Assembly (NCBI RefSeq): GCF_030440535.1
Contig: NZ_CP047117.1
Coordinates: 62,001-126,000, forward strand
Origin: Corynebacterium capitovis DSM 44611
GTDB lineage: Bacteria > Actinomycetota > Actinomycetes > Mycobacteriales > Mycobacteriaceae
Length of the DNA stretch: 64,000 nucleotides
Reading direction: 5' to 3'
Shown: positions 26,929-35,244 of the stretch, one piece after another
How the letters are laid out: the number at the start of each line of letters is the position of its first letter
Numbering within the stretch: the stretch's first letter is position 1
Program-made: the position numbers and the translations under genes
The notes under the pieces: model-generated
Seen by the model: only the letters and a program-made list of their open reading frames with translations
Told to the model about the DNA's origin: nothing
Database searches by the model: none

Positions 26929-26956
26929 AAGCCCCTGACCAGCAGGTCAGGGGCTT
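26929..26956 (+). terminator. Rho-independent terminator after tRNA-Ser(CGA)
   Basis: A perfect 12-bp stem, AAGCCCCTGACC / GGTCAGGGGCTT, with a 4-base loop (AGCA). It lies 4 bases after the CCA end. Confidence 0.8.
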
Positions 26957-27040
26957 TGTCGTGCGCACACGTTAGGATGGACCGGACGCACAACGCGGAT
27001 GTGCTTCGCACACGTCCCCCAACACGAGATTTGGAATTCG

Positions 27041-29407
27041 ATGGCAACGTTTCTCTTTCGGCTCGGGCGCTGGTCCTACCTGCACAAGTGGCGGGTGATC
27101 GCGGCGTGGATCTTGCTGCTCGCCGCCACCGCCGGCGGCGCCGCTGCGCTGACCAAGCCCTTTACGTCCGAATTCACTATCTCGGGGACCCCGTCGATCG
27201 ATGCGCTCGCCACCCTTGACGAGAACTTCCCCGGCACCGGGGACATCGCGACCGCCCCGACGGTCAACCTCGTGTTCGCAGCCCCCGAGGGCCACACCTT
27301 GGACGAAGCCGCGTTCATGCAGGCGATGGATGACACGGTGGGGTACATCCGCGATAACCTCCCAGATATCACCGGCACCGAACGCTTTGGCAACCCGGTG
27401 ACGGTCAGCAGCGATCTGCAGGACAGCGTTGTCAGCCAGATGACGCAGATGGGCCTGCCGCAGGAAACGGCCGGGGCGGACGCGTACAACCTGCGCACTC
27501 TTTCCGATGACAAACGGATCGGTTACACCTCCTTCGACTTCGGCGCGGAATCCTCCATGACCGTTTCGGAGGAGGAGCGCGAGACGGTGACGCACGCGAT
27601 GGAGCGCGGCCGCGCCGCTGGGCTCGAGGTCGAGGCCGGCGGGGCCGGGTTCGGCGACCCCATTGAGATCAAAACCACCAGCGAGATCGTCGGCTTAGCC
27701 GTCGCCTTGGTGGTCCTGCTAATCACGTTCGGCTCCCTGATCGCGGCGTCGATGCCGGTCATCACCGCCGTGATCGGGGTGGGGATTGGCGCCCTGCTCA
27801 TCCTCCTTGCCACGCACTGGGTTGAGCTCAACGAGGTCACCCCGGTGCTCGCCGTCATGATCGGGCTGGCGGTGGGCATCGACTACGCGCTGTTCATCCT
27901 GTCGCGCTTCCGCCAGGAAAGGCAGCGCGCCGGGGGTGCCGATGCTGCGGGGCTGGCCACGGGCACCGCGGGTTCCTCCGTGGTGTTCGCGGGCGCGACG
28001 GTGTTCACAGCGCTCGTCGCGCTTTCTCTGGCCGGAATCGAGTTTCTCACCTGGATGGGCTTGGCGGCGGCGATCACCGTCCTCATCTCCGTGCTCATCG
28101 CCCTGACCCTCATCCCGGCCCTGCTCGGCGCGTGGGGGGACCGCTCTTTCCGCGTGCGGGTCCCTGGCGTGGCGGGCAACCCCGGGCCGGGGAAGCGACC
28201 GGCCAAAGACCTTAACCGAAAGTCGCTGGGCCGACGCTGGATTCGCTTTGTTCAGCGTTTCCCGGCACTGGTCATGGCCGTGGTCGTGCTCGGGCTGGGC
28301 GCCGCGTCCATTCCCGTCCTGGGCTTAGAGATGGCGCTGCCGTCGGACTCCACGGCAGATAAGGACACCACGCAGCGCAAAGCGGCGGACCTCATATCCG
28401 AGGGCTTTGGGCCCGGGGTCAACGGCCAGTTCATGCTGGTGGTCGACGCGCACGGGGTGAACGCGGATGCGGAGATTCTGCAGCCCTACATGAGCGCTAT
28501 CCCAGACGAATCTGTCGGGGAGGGCGGCACAAGCGCGAAGGCGGCGCTGGCCTCGTTCCTCTACACCGTCGGGGAAGCCCAGAGCGTCACAGGCATCACG
28601 CATGCGCAGCTCATCGGCGTCAACGATGACTTAACGGCGGCGCGGATCGTCGCCACCCCGGAGACGGGCCCCGAGGACGAGTACACCCTCGAGGTCGCCC
28701 ACAGCCTGCGGGAAATCGGGGCGCAGGTGGAGGGCGCGACCGGCTCCGAGATCGGCCTGACGGGCCTGACCGCCGTACAGATGGATATCACCGAGGAGCT
28801 CGGGGAGGCCATGCCTCTCTACCTCTCCATCGTCGTGGGCTTGGCCGTCGTTTTGCTCATCGTCGTGTTCCGCTCCATCGCGGTGCCCGTGGTGGCTGGG
28901 CTGGGCTTCCTCCTCTCCGTCGGTGCGGCCTTCGGCGCCACCGTGGCTGTGTTCCAGTACGGCTTCACTGGCCTGGTGAACACCCCGGGCCCGATCCTGT
29001 CCTTCATGCCGATCTTCCTCATCGGTGTCACCTTCGGCCTCGCCATGGACTACCAAGTCTTCTTGGTTACCCGCATGCGCGAACGCTACCTCGAATCGGG
29101 TGACGTCGGGTGGTCCACGGTGGAAGGCTTTAGCCAAGGTGCGCGCGTGGTTACGGCCGCGGCGGTGATCATGATCGCAGTGTTTGTGGCCTTCATTGAC
29201 CAGCCGCTGCCGTTTATCAAAATCTTCGGCTTTGCGCTTGGGATAGCCGTGCTTTTCGACGCCTTCTTCGTGCGCATGGCCCTCGTCCCCGCCACGATGT
29301 TCCTGCTGGGCCGCTCCGCATGGTGGATGCCGACATGGCTGGATCGGTTGCTGCCCGACCTCGACATCGAGGGCACCAGCCTGGAAAAGGAGTTTCAAAA
29401 GAGGTGA
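27041..29407 (+). CDS. MMPL family (RND-type) membrane transporter
   Basis: A 788-aa transporter with two similar halves. Each has one helix, an extracytoplasmic loop (about 40-190 and 440-600) and five further helices. The signature motifs ...GLAVGIDYALFILSRFR (about residue 280) and GVTFGLAMDYQVFLVTRMRE (about 675) carry the conserved acidic and Tyr residues of the proton relay. The ATG at 27041 is preceded by a weak ribosome site; a TAGGAT -10-like element lies upstream. The stop overlaps the GTG of tgt. The cargo (lipid or drug) is unknown. Confidence 0.92.
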   Translation: MATFLFRLGRWSYLHKWRVIAAWILLLAATAGGAAALTKPFTSEFTISGTPSIDALATLDENFPGTGDIATAPTVNLVFAAPEGHTLDEAAFMQAMDDTVGYIRDNLPDITGTERFGNPVTVSSDLQDSVVSQMTQMGLPQETAGADAYNLRTLSDDKRIGYTSFDFGAESSMTVSEEERETVTHAMERGRAAGLEVEAGGAGFGDPIEIKTTSEIVGLAVALVVLLITFGSLIAASMPVITAVIGVGIGALLILLATHWVELNEVTPVLAVMIGLAVGIDYALFILSRFRQERQRAGGADAAGLATGTAGSSVVFAGATVFTALVALSLAGIEFLTWMGLAAAITVLISVLIALTLIPALLGAWGDRSFRVRVPGVAGNPGPGKRPAKDLNRKSLGRRWIRFVQRFPALVMAVVVLGLGAASIPVLGLEMALPSDSTADKDTTQRKAADLISEGFGPGVNGQFMLVVDAHGVNADAEILQPYMSAIPDESVGEGGTSAKAALASFLYTVGEAQSVTGITHAQLIGVNDDLTAARIVATPETGPEDEYTLEVAHSLREIGAQVEGATGSEIGLTGLTAVQMDITEELGEAMPLYLSIVVGLAVVLLIVVFRSIAVPVVAGLGFLLSVGAAFGATVAVFQYGFTGLVNTPGPILSFMPIFLIGVTFGLAMDYQVFLVTRMRERYLESGDVGWSTVEGFSQGARVVTAAAVIMIAVFVAFIDQPLPFIKIFGFALGIAVLFDAFFVRMALVPATMFLLGRSAWWMPTWLDRLLPDLDIEGTSLEKEFQKR

Positions 29408-30630
29408 GCGATGTAACTTTCGACATCCACTCGCGCCGCAACAAGAGCCGCACCGGCGTCATTCACACCCCACATGGTGACATCGCCACGCCCGCGTTCA
29501 TCCCGGTGGCCACCAAGGCGACGGTGAAGACTCTGACTCCCGAGCAGGTGAAGGCAACCGGCGCGCAGGCCATTTTGTCCAACGCGTACCACCTCTACCT
29601 CCAGCCGGGCCCTGACATTGTCGACGAGGCCGGGGGAGTCGCGGCCTTCGAGAACTGGCACGGGCCGACATACACCGACTCCGGGGGCTTCCAGGTGATG
29701 AGCTTGGGCGTCGGGTTCAAGAAGGTGCTGGCCATGGACACGGCAGGGCTGGCAGAGGGTGACATCCGCGCGGCCGCGAAGGACCGCATGGCGCGTGTGG
29801 ACGAGGACGGAGTGACCTTCAAGAGCATCATCGACGGCTCCTCCCACCGCTTCACCCCGGAGGTGTCCATGCAAATTCAGCACCAGCTGGGCGCGGACAT
29901 CATCTTCGCGTTCGATGAGTTGACCACCCTGGTGGACACCCGCGCCTACCAGGAGCAATCGGTTGCCCGTACCCACCGCTGGGCGCAGCGCTGCCTGGAC
30001 GAGCACGACCGGCTGACCACCGCCCGCGAAGGCAAGCCCAAGCAATCGCTGTGGGGTGTGGTGCAGGGCGCGCAGTACGAGGACCTGCGCAGGCAGGCGA
30101 CGCGGGGCCTCCTTGGGCTCGACGCGCGTGCCCGGGACGCGGGCAAACGCGGTTTCGGCGGCTTTGGTATCGGGGGTGCGCTGGAGAAAGAGAACCTGGG
30201 CACGATCGTCGGCTGGGTCACTGACGAGTTGCCCGATGACAAGCCCCGCCATCTGTTGGGTATTTCCGAGCCGGACGACATCTTCACCGCCGTGGAGGCG
30301 GGCGCCGACACCTTCGACTGCGTCGCCCCGACCCGCCTCGGCCGCCGCGGTGGCGTGTACACCCTCGATGGCCGGTTGAACCTGACGGGTGCGCGCTTTA
30401 AACGGGACTGGCAGGGCGTCGACGAGGAGTTCGGCGGCTACGTGTCGCGCAACTACTCACGCGCCTACATCCACCACCTGCTCAAGGCGAAGGAGTTCCT
30501 CGCTGGGACGTTGTGCACGATCCACAACCTGGAGTTCATGATCCGGCTGGTGGACAACATCCGCGCCGCGATCGACGAGGGGTGTTACGAGGAATACCGG
30601 GATGAATTCTTGGGGCGGTACTACGCCTGA
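29404..30630 (+). CDS. tgt: queuine/preQ1 tRNA-ribosyltransferase, divergent (zinc cysteines lost)
   Basis: A 408-aa TIM-barrel enzyme that swaps guanine 34 of GUN-anticodon tRNAs for a 7-deazaguanine. The general acid/base Asp (D92 in TDSGGFQ) and nucleophile (D305 in FDCVAPTR) are present. The bacterial zinc site C-x-C-x2-C before RNYSRAY is replaced by Phe343, Gly345 and Ser348, while the histidine ligand (H374 in TIHNL) remains. The base-selecting positions also differ: Leu173 where E. coli has Cys in FDECT, and GGALEKE in place of GGLAVGE. Start GTG 29404 overlaps the transporter stop and follows AAAGAGG. A queuosine-precursor transporter and GluQRS follow. Confidence 0.9.
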   Translation: MSDVTFDIHSRRNKSRTGVIHTPHGDIATPAFIPVATKATVKTLTPEQVKATGAQAILSNAYHLYLQPGPDIVDEAGGVAAFENWHGPTYTDSGGFQVMSLGVGFKKVLAMDTAGLAEGDIRAAAKDRMARVDEDGVTFKSIIDGSSHRFTPEVSMQIQHQLGADIIFAFDELTTLVDTRAYQEQSVARTHRWAQRCLDEHDRLTTAREGKPKQSLWGVVQGAQYEDLRRQATRGLLGLDARARDAGKRGFGGFGIGGALEKENLGTIVGWVTDELPDDKPRHLLGISEPDDIFTAVEAGADTFDCVAPTRLGRRGGVYTLDGRLNLTGARFKRDWQGVDEEFGGYVSRNYSRAYIHHLLKAKEFLAGTLCTIHNLEFMIRLVDNIRAAIDEGCYEEYRDEFLGRYYA

Positions 30631-31271
30631 GCGATCGTTGCTTCCCGGCGCCGCACCGCTGCGATCGTTGGGTAGGTGATGGGCAGCAGCAGGACCTCGA
30701 GCAGTGTCTTCCACAGGAAGCCGACGACGACGTAGTTGATGAACTGTCCAGGCGTCTCCACTCCGATTACGGCCGCGGCGATGGAGCAGAACAAGAGCGT
30801 GTCGGCGAACTCGCCGACGATGGTCGAGCCGATCAGGCGGACCCAGAGGTTCTTGGTGCCAAAGCGGTCCTTCATCTTTTGCAACACCCAGGCGTTGAGG
30901 AGTTGGCCCACGATGTAGCCGGTCAGCGACGCCACGACAACGCGGGGCACGAGGCCGAGGACGGCGGCGAAGGTGTCCTGCATGTCGTAAAACGAGGCCG
31001 GCGGCAGCCAGATCGCGATGTAGAACGACGCGACCGCGAGAACGGCGATGCCGAAGCCGGTGATGATGGCGCGCCGGGCGGCGTTGAACCCGTACACCTC
31101 GGCGAGGACGTCGCCGAGCACGTAGGAGATGGGGAAGAGGAAGAACGCCCCGTCGGTAATGAGCGGCCCCAATTCGACGCCTTTTTGGGCGGAGATGTTC
31201 GAGATAAGGAACACCGCGCAGAACACGGCGACGAGGGTGGGGAACGGGGAGCGGGGATTCACGGTTGTCAC
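30621..31271 (-). CDS. queuosine precursor transporter (YhhQ/COG1738 family)
   Basis: A 216-aa membrane protein with six hydrophobic helices and family motifs [11 protein letters not shown] near the N-terminus, [18 protein letters not shown], and [14 protein letters not shown]. YhhQ proteins import preQ0, preQ1 or queuine. Its 3' end overlaps tgt by 10 bases (convergent), and it is divergent from gluQ with 19 bases between starts. No de novo preQ0 genes appear in the window, so this salvages precursor; the exact substrate is unknown. Confidence 0.9.
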   Translation of the reverse strand: MTTVNPRSPFPTLVAVFCAVFLISNISAQKGVELGPLITDGAFFLFPISYVLGDVLAEVYGFNAARRAIITGFGIAVLAVASFYIAIWLPPASFYDMQDTFAAVLGLVPRVVVASLTGYIVGQLLNAWVLQKMKDRFGTKNLWVRLIGSTIVGEFADTLLFCSIAAAVIGVETPGQFINYVVVGFLWKTLLEVLLLPITYPTIAAVRRREATIAQA

Positions 31272-31290
31272 GGGTGCATATTCTATGGGT

Positions 31291-32184
31291 ATGACCGCTG
31301 GACGTTATGCGCCCTCCCCAAGCGGGGACCTGCACTTTGGTAACTTGCGCACGGCGTTGCTCGCGTGGCTCTTCGCGCGCCAGTCGGGCCGTGAGTTCGT
31401 GCTGCGGGTCGAGGACATCGATTCCGAGCGCTCTTCCCCCGAGTCCGCGGCGCGCCAGATCGAGGACCTGTCCGCGCTGGGCTTGGACTTCGACCCGCCG
31501 GTTGTCTACCAGTCGCAGCGCGGAGACCTCTACCAGGCCGCGCTCGATCGCCTGCCGGTCTACGAGTGCTACTGCACCCGCCGTGACATCCGCGAAGCCG
31601 CCGCCGCACCCCACGCCCAGCCGGGCATGTACCCCGGCACCTGCCGAAATCTCACGGAGGAGCAGCGAGCTTCTCGACGCTCCCAGCTCGCCGCCGAGGG
31701 CCGCCTCCCGTCCATCCGGTTGCGAGCCACCGCCGATGCATACGTTGTGCAGGACTACTACCACGGCGAGGTAGTGGGCGCCGTCGACAACGTGGTGCTC
31801 AAGCGCGGCGGGAACGTGAATCAGGCGCAGGCGGGGGACTGGGCCTACAACCTCGCCGTGGTCGTCGACGACGGCGAGCAGGGGGTCGACCAGGTCGTGC
31901 GCGGCGACGACCTGCTGAGCTCAGCGCCGACACAGGGGTACCTCGCCCGGCTGCTGGGATACGCGGAGCCGCAGTACGTGCACGTCCCACTGGTGGTGAA
32001 CGCCGCGGGTGTTCGTCTGGCCAAGCGCGACGGTGCGGTGACGCTGCGTGACATGGGGCTGGAGGCGGCGTGGCCTGAGCTCGTGCGGTCGGTGGGGTGC
32101 GCGGGGGCGGCCTCGACAAGCGAGCTGCTCGAGACTTTTGACCCGGCTGGGTTGCCGCCGGAGGCGTGGGTGTGGGAGGGGTGA
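31291..32184 (+). CDS. gluQ: glutamyl-Q tRNA(Asp) synthetase
   Basis: A 297-aa truncated glutamyl-tRNA synthetase paralogue that attaches glutamate to queuosine at position 34 of tRNA-Asp. [14 protein letters not shown] carries the HIGH-type motif, RLAKRDGAV the KMSKS-type loop, and C93-x-C95 ... Y114-x3-C118 the zinc site, as in E. coli GluQRS. The anticodon-binding domain is missing, as expected. The ATG at 31291 follows TATTCT by 6 bases and is probably leaderless; ATG 31285 is the alternative. Confidence 0.92.
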   Translation: MTAGRYAPSPSGDLHFGNLRTALLAWLFARQSGREFVLRVEDIDSERSSPESAARQIEDLSALGLDFDPPVVYQSQRGDLYQAALDRLPVYECYCTRRDIREAAAAPHAQPGMYPGTCRNLTEEQRASRRSQLAAEGRLPSIRLRATADAYVVQDYYHGEVVGAVDNVVLKRGGNVNQAQAGDWAYNLAVVVDDGEQGVDQVVRGDDLLSSAPTQGYLARLLGYAEPQYVHVPLVVNAAGVRLAKRDGAVTLRDMGLEAAWPELVRSVGCAGAASTSELLETFDPAGLPPEAWVWEG

Positions 32185-32212
32185 GGTCGGCTAGAATCCC
32201 GACGCAGCGGTA

Positions 32213-32232
32213 GTGGTACCGTATTGTGGTAC
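32213..32232 (+). promoter_or_regulatory. candidate YefM/YoeB operator (GTGGTAC direct repeats)
   Basis: GTGGTAC occurs at 32213-32219 and 32226-32232, 13 bases apart, about 25 bases upstream of yefM. YefM-YoeB complexes in the family repress their own operon through short palindromic sites with a GTAC core, so these are plausible binding sites. Confidence 0.45.
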
Positions 32233-32254
32233 ATAGGGGGGTTCTGGCCTGTCC

Positions 32255-32497
32255 ATGAGTGCAAGCGAGGCGCGGCGCTCGCTCTACCTGTTAATCGCGC
32301 GGGTGAATCAAGACCGCGAGGTCGTTGAAATCGAATCGCGTAACGGGAACGCAGTCTTAATGGCAGCCGAGGAATATGCGTCTTTGCAGGAAACAGCGCA
32401 TCTTCTGAGCTCTCCGGCCAACGCCCACCGCCTGATGGCGTCCTACGAGCGCGCCACGGCAGGTATTCGCGAAAGCCACGAGCTTGACCTCGACTGA
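32255..32497 (+). CDS. yefM: type II antitoxin, Phd/YefM family
   Basis: An 80-aa antitoxin. The N-terminal DNA-binding part ([17 protein letters not shown]) lacks the few residues that usually precede SEAR in YefM, because a stop lies just upstream; the ATG at 32255 is the only start. The middle [32 protein letters not shown] is typical YefM, and the acidic C-terminus ends ELDLD. It lies 2 bases upstream of yoeB. Confidence 0.9.
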   Translation: MSASEARRSLYLLIARVNQDREVVEIESRNGNAVLMAAEEYASLQETAHLLSSPANAHRLMASYERATAGIRESHELDLD

Positions 32498-32499
32498 GT

Positions 32500-32754
32500 A
32501 TGCGCCTGTCGTGGGATAAGTCAGCGTGGGATGACTACCTCCATTGGCAGTCGGCGGATCGCAAGACCCTGCGCCGCATAAACTCCCTGATACAGGCGAC
32601 GCTGCGCGATCCTTTGAGCGGGATGGGCAAACCTGAACCGCTCAAACACGCCTTAGCCGGCGCGTGGTCTCGACGCATCACGGCTGAACATCGCCTGGTT
32701 TATGTGGCTGTTGATGATGAGATCGTCATTCTCCAGGCCCGGTATCACTACTAG
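32500..32754 (+). CDS. yoeB: YoeB family mRNA interferase toxin
   Basis: An 84-aa ribosome-dependent RNase. All YoeB catalytic residues are at the same positions as in E. coli: Glu46, Arg65, His83 and Tyr84 (the protein ends YHY). The fold segments [17 protein letters not shown] and EHRLVYVA are intact, so the toxin should be active. It sits 2 bases after yefM in a bicistronic toxin-antitoxin operon. Confidence 0.93.
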   Translation: MRLSWDKSAWDDYLHWQSADRKTLRRINSLIQATLRDPLSGMGKPEPLKHALAGAWSRRITAEHRLVYVAVDDEIVILQARYHY

Positions 32755-32807
32755 GCCGGGGACAGTGAGCTCGCTTGCCGGCGCCGCCGGAGTAACCTCA
32801 TCACCAA

Positions 32808-34001
32808 ATGACTGAAACCCAGCAAGCGCCGAAGCTGCCCCAGATAATGTGGGTGCTCGCTGCGGCGGCATTCATTATCGCATTGGGGTACGGCTTTATC
32901 GCGCCGATCCTGCCGCAGTTCACCGCGAGTTTCGGGGTGCCGCTGGCCGCGGCGGGCGCGGTGGTCTCCGTGTTTGCGGCCGCGCGGTTGACCGGCGCGC
33001 CGGGTGCGGGGATTCTTGTGGACAAGCTCGGTTCCCGCACCGTGTACCTCACCGGGCTGTCCGTGGTGGCCGCTGCGACGTTCTTCGTGGCGTTTGCCCA
33101 AGCCTATTGGCAGGTTTTCGTTCTGCGGTTCATCGCGGGGTTCGGGTCGACGATGTTCACGCTCTCGGCGCAGGCGTTGATCATCCGGGTGACGCATCCG
33201 AGCATTCGCGGCCATGCAAGCGCGGTTTACGCTTCGGCGTTTCTACTGGGCAATATCTTCGGCCCGATCGTCGGCGCGGCACTGTTATTCCTCGGGTTCC
33301 GCGTTCCTTTCGCGGTTTACGGTGCAGGTGTGGGGTGTGCCGCGCTCATTGTTGGCATTGTTACCTCGGTTCATCGGGGGAGGCCGCATCAAAGCGTCAA
33401 GCCCCACCCGCCCATGCTCTTATCGACGGCATGGCACACGCCCACCTATAAAGCCCTGCTGACCTCCGCATTCGCCAACGGCTGGGCAAACTTAGGCGCG
33501 CGGGTCGCAGTGTTGCCGTTGTTCGCTGCGGCCGTTTTCGCCAACAGCGGAGCCGCGGCCGGTTTGGCGCTCACGGCGTTCGCACTGGGCACGGCGATCA
33601 CGCTGCAGTTTTCGGGAAGGCTCGCCGACCGGGTGGGGCGCAAGCCCATGATCATCGCTGGCCTTGCCGCCACAACCATTTTCACGGGCTCGCTCGGCTT
33701 AGCGACGTCCTTCTGGCCGCTCATCATCCTCTCCGCCTTCGCCGGGGTGGGCGGCGGACTGATGAACCCAGCGTCGCAGGCCAGCCTGGCGGACATCATC
33801 GGCAACGACCGCTCAGGCGGCAAGGTGCTGTCCACCTTCCAGATGACCCAGGACGCCGGGCAGATCTTCGCCCCGATCGTGGTGGGAATGCTGGCGGAGC
33901 ACTTTGGTTTCGCCGCCGCGTTCGCCTCCTGCGGTGCGATCTCGCTGGTGGCGTTAGCATTCTGGGTGGCGTTTGGGAAGGAGACGGCGGGGCGTCGATA
34001 A
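32808..34001 (+). CDS. major facilitator superfamily transporter
   Basis: A 397-aa protein with twelve hydrophobic helices. The family loop between helices 2 and 3 is LTGAPGAGILVDKLGSRTVY, and the equivalent in the second half is FSGRLADRVGRKPMII, placing it with drug/H+ antiporter-like MFS proteins. The substrate is unknown. It follows yoeB by 53 bases on the same strand and converges with parA. Confidence 0.88.
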   Translation: MTETQQAPKLPQIMWVLAAAAFIIALGYGFIAPILPQFTASFGVPLAAAGAVVSVFAAARLTGAPGAGILVDKLGSRTVYLTGLSVVAAATFFVAFAQAYWQVFVLRFIAGFGSTMFTLSAQALIIRVTHPSIRGHASAVYASAFLLGNIFGPIVGAALLFLGFRVPFAVYGAGVGCAALIVGIVTSVHRGRPHQSVKPHPPMLLSTAWHTPTYKALLTSAFANGWANLGARVAVLPLFAAAVFANSGAAAGLALTAFALGTAITLQFSGRLADRVGRKPMIIAGLAATTIFTGSLGLATSFWPLIILSAFAGVGGGLMNPASQASLADIIGNDRSGGKVLSTFQMTQDAGQIFAPIVVGMLAEHFGFAAAFASCGAISLVALAFWVAFGKETAGRR

Positions 34002-34138
34002 GCGGGGTGCTATTGCTTGATGCGGGGATCGAGGAACGGCTCTGTCGCAGCGGTGAAGAGCACCGGTTATAGGGCCGATGGCGAGGTTAAAACAAGGAAG
34101 AACTCAACGCCGGCCAGCCAGGCGCGTTAGCCGGGCAG

Positions 34139-34154
34139 CAGACTCCGAAGTCTG
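34139..34154 (-). terminator. stable UUCG-loop hairpin downstream of the parA-type gene
   Basis: On the minus strand CAGACTTCGGAGTCTG forms a short stem closed by a C(UUCG)G tetraloop, 14 bases after the stop of the ParA-type gene. There is no T tract, so it may stabilise the transcript end rather than terminate it. Confidence 0.4.
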
Positions 34155-34168
34155 TCTCCGCGAACCCC

Positions 34169-35230
34169 TTAGACCAACAACCGCGCACCCACCGCCTCCG
34201 CGACCACCCGAATCCTCTCTGCGTACCCATTTCGCTGGGCAATTTGGTTACCCCGGACGCCGTCAGCGGTGGTGAGTTCGGCGATGGGGGCGTGGACGTC
34301 TTGCGCAGTGGCGGGCATCGAGTGCATGTGGGGGACGTGGCCGAGAAGGAAATCCTCCTCTGGCTGCCCCAGGCTCGAGGCGATGCGTTTGGCTTCGTCG
34401 GCAAACTTGCCCCGGAAGCGCTCGAAAGCGCCGACGAGTTGTTCCTGGCCGTTGGACTTCTTCTTGATGTATTCCTGCGTGGTGTAGCCAAGGTAATGGA
34501 GCACGCGACCGCCGTGACCAGGAAGTCGCAGGTTAGCGGACTTTTTCTCGAAGCTGCTAGAGAACGACTTCCACGTCTCGATGTTCGCATCGGACATCTT
34601 CCGGTACTCCCTCACCCAGGTGTCGAACCACCGCGCAAGGTTACCGAAGGCGTGGTAGCTGAAAAGGTCGGTGGCTGTGGGGGTGACGAAGGCGTCGCAA
34701 CCAAGCAGGACCGTGCGGTTGAAGGGGCCGAGGCTGGGTCCGACGTCGAACATCACCATGTCGTAGCGGTCGGCGCGCTCCATCGCAGAGACGAGCTGGC
34801 CAGCCCAGTGCACGCGTCGGAAAGATGCAGTCTCCCGACCAAGCGCGGTCTGCCACGCCGCCGACATGACGTCCTCAATCTGGGAGAGGTTCGGGTGGCC
34901 CGCGAGCACGTCCACACCGAAGCGCTCGGAGCGGTAGACGGGCACGTCAGAATCGATCTCGGGTTCACCCTCCCGTAGCGGGATGAAAAGGTTATAGACG
35001 GTTTTAGTCAGAGAGTCTCGCAACGAGGCGTCTGCGTCATCGTTCGACGCGTAGATCTCCTGCGTCAGATCGTCGTTAAGCATGAGCTGCGTGGCGTTGC
35101 ACTGCGGGTCGCAATCTACGTAGAGCACCCGCTTGCCGGTGCTCGCGAAGTTATACGCCACGTTTGCCGAAAGCGTGGTCTTGCCCACCCCGCCTTTGTT
35201 GTTGAAGAAGCTCAGCGTGCGAATTGGCAT
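34169..35230 (-). CDS. ParA-type ATPase, last gene of candidate defence operon
   Basis: A 353-aa deviant Walker ATPase (SIMIBI class). The N-terminus has the Walker A motif NNKGGVGKTT (10-19) with the signature lysine, DCDPQCNAT is the switch, and MVMFDVGPSLGPFNR the Walker B region. The C-terminal half (about 200-353) is longer than in plasmid ParA and includes a basic stretch YIKKKSNGQEQLVGAFERFRGKF. No parB or parS accompanies it, so it is not a normal partition cassette. The ATG at 35230 has CGGAG at good spacing, 14 bases after the helicase stop. Its role in the operon is unknown; it might localise or recruit the helicase. Confidence 0.85.
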   Translation of the reverse strand: MPIRTLSFFNNKGGVGKTTLSANVAYNFASTGKRVLYVDCDPQCNATQLMLNDDLTQEIYASNDDADASLRDSLTKTVYNLFIPLREGEPEIDSDVPVYRSERFGVDVLAGHPNLSQIEDVMSAAWQTALGRETASFRRVHWAGQLVSAMERADRYDMVMFDVGPSLGPFNRTVLLGCDAFVTPTATDLFSYHAFGNLARWFDTWVREYRKMSDANIETWKSFSSSFEKKSANLRLPGHGGRVLHYLGYTTQEYIKKKSNGQEQLVGAFERFRGKFADEAKRIASSLGQPEEDFLLGHVPHMHSMPATAQDVHAPIAELTTADGVRGNQIAQRNGYAERIRVVAEAVGARLLV

Positions 35231-35244
35231 AGTGGTATCTCCGG

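Noticed and set aside
34169..35230. Plasmid partition cassette
   Set aside because: There is no parB gene or parS-like repeat next to the ParA-type ATPase, and its start is coupled to the helicase operon.
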